A program made the translations under genes and the position numbers. A DNA stretch of 42,741 bases, from the NCBI RefSeq assembly GCF_004331465.1, contig NZ_SJKB01000032.1:1-42741 (forward strand), in the 5' to 3' direction. The DNA comes from Kribbella pittospori (lineage in GTDB: Bacteria; Actinomycetota; Actinomycetes; Propionibacteriales; Kribbellaceae). This document shows, piece by piece, positions 41,803 to 42,741 of the stretch. Within the stretch, counting starts at the first letter, position 1; the number at the start of each line of letters is the position of its first letter. The notes beneath the pieces were generated by a model. The model worked only from the letters and a program-made list of their open reading frames with translations, did no database searches and had not been told where the DNA came from.

Positions 41803-41820
41803 CGTCAAGCTACCTTGACG
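41803..41820. promoter_or_regulatory. Operator copy C, CGTCAAG-N4-CTTGACG
   Basis: CGTCAAG-CTAC-CTTGACG, extended by one more pair of bases on each side (A/T). It covers the candidate -10 element TACCTT. Centre-to-centre distance from copy B is 27 bp. Confidence 0.75.
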
Positions 41821-41867
41821 GTATGGGCGGGTTGGGACGGCGCGACGACGGGCCCGGAGGAGGAAAG

Positions 41868-42581
41868 ATGACCATGATCGATGTCACCGAAGACGGGGTG
41901 GCGGAACAGTTCTCACGGCTCGCGCTCGCACTGCACGGCTCCGGTGGAACCGAAGAGACCGTCGACGCGGTTGTGCAGTTTGCGTTGCAGGCCCTGGATT
42001 GCTCCCATGCCGGCGTCGCCCTGATCGTCGCTGGCCGGCGGCTGCAGATTCCTGCGGTCACCGACCCGGTGGTGGCCGAGATCTACGCGTTGCAGGTCCG
42101 CGGTGGGGAAGGCCCGCTGACGGAGTCGATGCGCGAGCACTCGATCGTCCGGGTCCGCGACACCACCACCGACGACCGTTGGCCGAACTGGGCGGGCAAG
42201 GTTCGCGAGCTCGGGGTGCGCAGCGTGCTGGATGTGCCGCTGAGCACCGCGGCCGGCACGGTCGGCATGCTGGGCCTGTACAGCATTCACCAGGACGCGT
42301 TCGGTCCCGACGACGAAGCGATCGCGCACATCCTGGCCCGGCACGCCTCGGTCGCGGTCGCCAGCGCCCAGCGCGAGGAGAACCTCACACGCGCCGTCGA
42401 TGCCCGCAAGCTCGTCGGTCAGGCGATGGGAATCCTGATGGAGCGCTACAACCTCGATGACGAGCGGGCGTTCGAGGTGCTGAAGCGCTACTCCCAAGAC
42501 ACCAACACGAAGCTGCGTGACGTGGCGATCCAACTGATCGAAAGCCGAAAGCTGCCCAACCGGCCTCGCCACCTGACATAA
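41868..42581 (+). CDS. GAF-ANTAR antiterminator-type regulator
   Basis: Protein of 237 residues. A GAF sensor domain occupies about residues 15-165 (FALQALDCSHAGVALIV, RSVLDVPLSTAAGTVGMLGLYS). The C-terminal ANTAR RNA-binding domain follows (DARKLVGQAMGILMERYNL and RAFEVLKRYSQDTNTKLRDVA). ANTAR proteins bind paired hairpins in RNA to prevent termination; the GAF domain senses a small ligand or redox signal. I choose ATG 41868 because GGAGGAGGAAAG lies just upstream; ATG 41823 in the same frame has no ribosome site and coincides with the predicted transcription start. Confidence 0.88.
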   Translation: MTMIDVTEDGVAEQFSRLALALHGSGGTEETVDAVVQFALQALDCSHAGVALIVAGRRLQIPAVTDPVVAEIYALQVRGGEGPLTESMREHSIVRVRDTTTDDRWPNWAGKVRELGVRSVLDVPLSTAAGTVGMLGLYSIHQDAFGPDDEAIAHILARHASVAVASAQREENLTRAVDARKLVGQAMGILMERYNLDDERAFEVLKRYSQDTNTKLRDVAIQLIESRKLPNRPRHLT

Positions 42582-42641
42582 CCCCCGGTAGCCCGGCACA
42601 ACTGGCGAGATCGCGCAGCATCAGGAGCATCTGGTTGAGTG

Positions 42642-42697
42642 AACGCCTGATCCCAATCACAGTGCGCTTCACTCGCGGGTGGTTGCGATCAGGCGTT
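42642..42697. repeat. Inverted repeat at the ends of the two ANTAR genes
   Basis: Arms 42642-42660 and 42679-42697 match in 17 of 19 positions, with the outer 11 bp (AACGCCTGATC / GATCAGGCGTT) perfect and an 18-bp loop. The right arm lies in the 3' end of the second ANTAR gene, so the left arm may be a copy of it. A second, overlapping stem (GAGTGAA 42637-42643 with TTCACTC 42668-42674) competes for the same bases. Confidence 0.7.
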
Positions 42698-42741
42698 TGG
42701 CGACTTCTCGGAGTTTGACGTTGCCGTCTTGGGAGAGGCGG
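42669..42741 (-). CDS. ANTAR-domain protein, C-terminal end (partial)
   Basis: Runs off the right edge of the window. The visible minus-strand frame ends RLSQDGNVKLREVAKRLIA then TTRE and stop at 42669-42671. This is the last part of an ANTAR domain (compare the RYSQDTNTKLRDVAIQLIE of the neighbouring protein). The gene converges on the GAF-ANTAR gene, so the window ends within a pair of related regulators. Confidence 0.75.
   Translation of the reverse strand, partial: RLSQDGNVKLREVAKRLIATTRE

Overview
The window is GC-rich DNA (strong G/C bias at third codon positions, frequent GTG starts, purine-rich ribosome binding sites) from an actinomycete. The mixture of sugar ABC importers without their own ATPase, glycoside hydrolases, ECF sigma factors and GAF/ANTAR proteins fits a soil saprophyte, perhaps a Kribbella-like member of the Propionibacteriales. 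That placement is inference from gene content only. I saw no tRNA, rRNA, CRISPR array, phage gene or intact insertion sequence.

Layout. 0-4.2 kb: a possible histidine-kinase relic, an alpha/beta hydrolase with an Asp at the nucleophile elbow, and a three-gene minus-strand operon (secreted hydrolase with a hexanucleotide repeat, ECF sigma factor, SRPBCC-like protein). 4.2-4.8 kb: a frameshifted DUF3995 gene and a GH43 gene that face each other and are both cut off near 4541. 4.8-16.6 kb: an alpha-fucoside locus. On the minus strand lie GH95, two permeases, a lipoprotein binding protein, GH29 and the GH43 stub; diverging on the plus strand are L-fuconate dehydratase, a GntR/FCD regulator and a GH36 alpha-galactosidase. 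Together they could import and trim fucosylated, galactosylated glycans and start fucose oxidation.

16.6-28.8 kb: ordinary accessory genes. These are an oxidoreductase relic, a secreted endonuclease/exonuclease/phosphatase-fold protein, a serine alpha/beta hydrolase, a LysR regulator next to a PPOX-type flavoprotein, an ArsR regulator diverging from a tautomerase, an SDR dehydrogenase followed by an ECF41-type sigma factor, a frameshifted MFS exporter, a TetR regulator with a clear operator over the promoter of a P-loop kinase, and two GNAT acetyltransferases. 28.8-30.7 kb: a small monooxygenase, then a stretch of decay in which a response regulator, a histidine kinase, an ArsB/NhaD-type permease and a CBS protein are all partial and joined at internal deletions. 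30.8-32.9 kb: an O-methyltransferase diverging from a LysR regulator. A 104-bp structured inverted repeat lies at 33.2 kb.

33.4-41.1 kb: the most interesting intact locus. An AraC regulator diverges from a tightly packed plus-strand operon: PhyH-type Fe(II)/2-oxoglutarate dioxygenase, SGNH esterase, GH63-like hydrolase, sugar-binding lipoprotein, two permeases and a second, diverged GH63-like hydrolase. This looks like uptake and breakdown of a decorated (acylated or alkylated) glycoside, possibly a glycerate or glycerol glycoside. 41.1-42.7 kb: a YihY-family relic, a small HTH protein and a GAF-ANTAR protein that diverge over three copies of one perfect palindrome, and the 3' end of a second ANTAR gene facing it.

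Two themes recur: operator-like palindromes between divergent genes, and several independent gene remnants showing local erosion.
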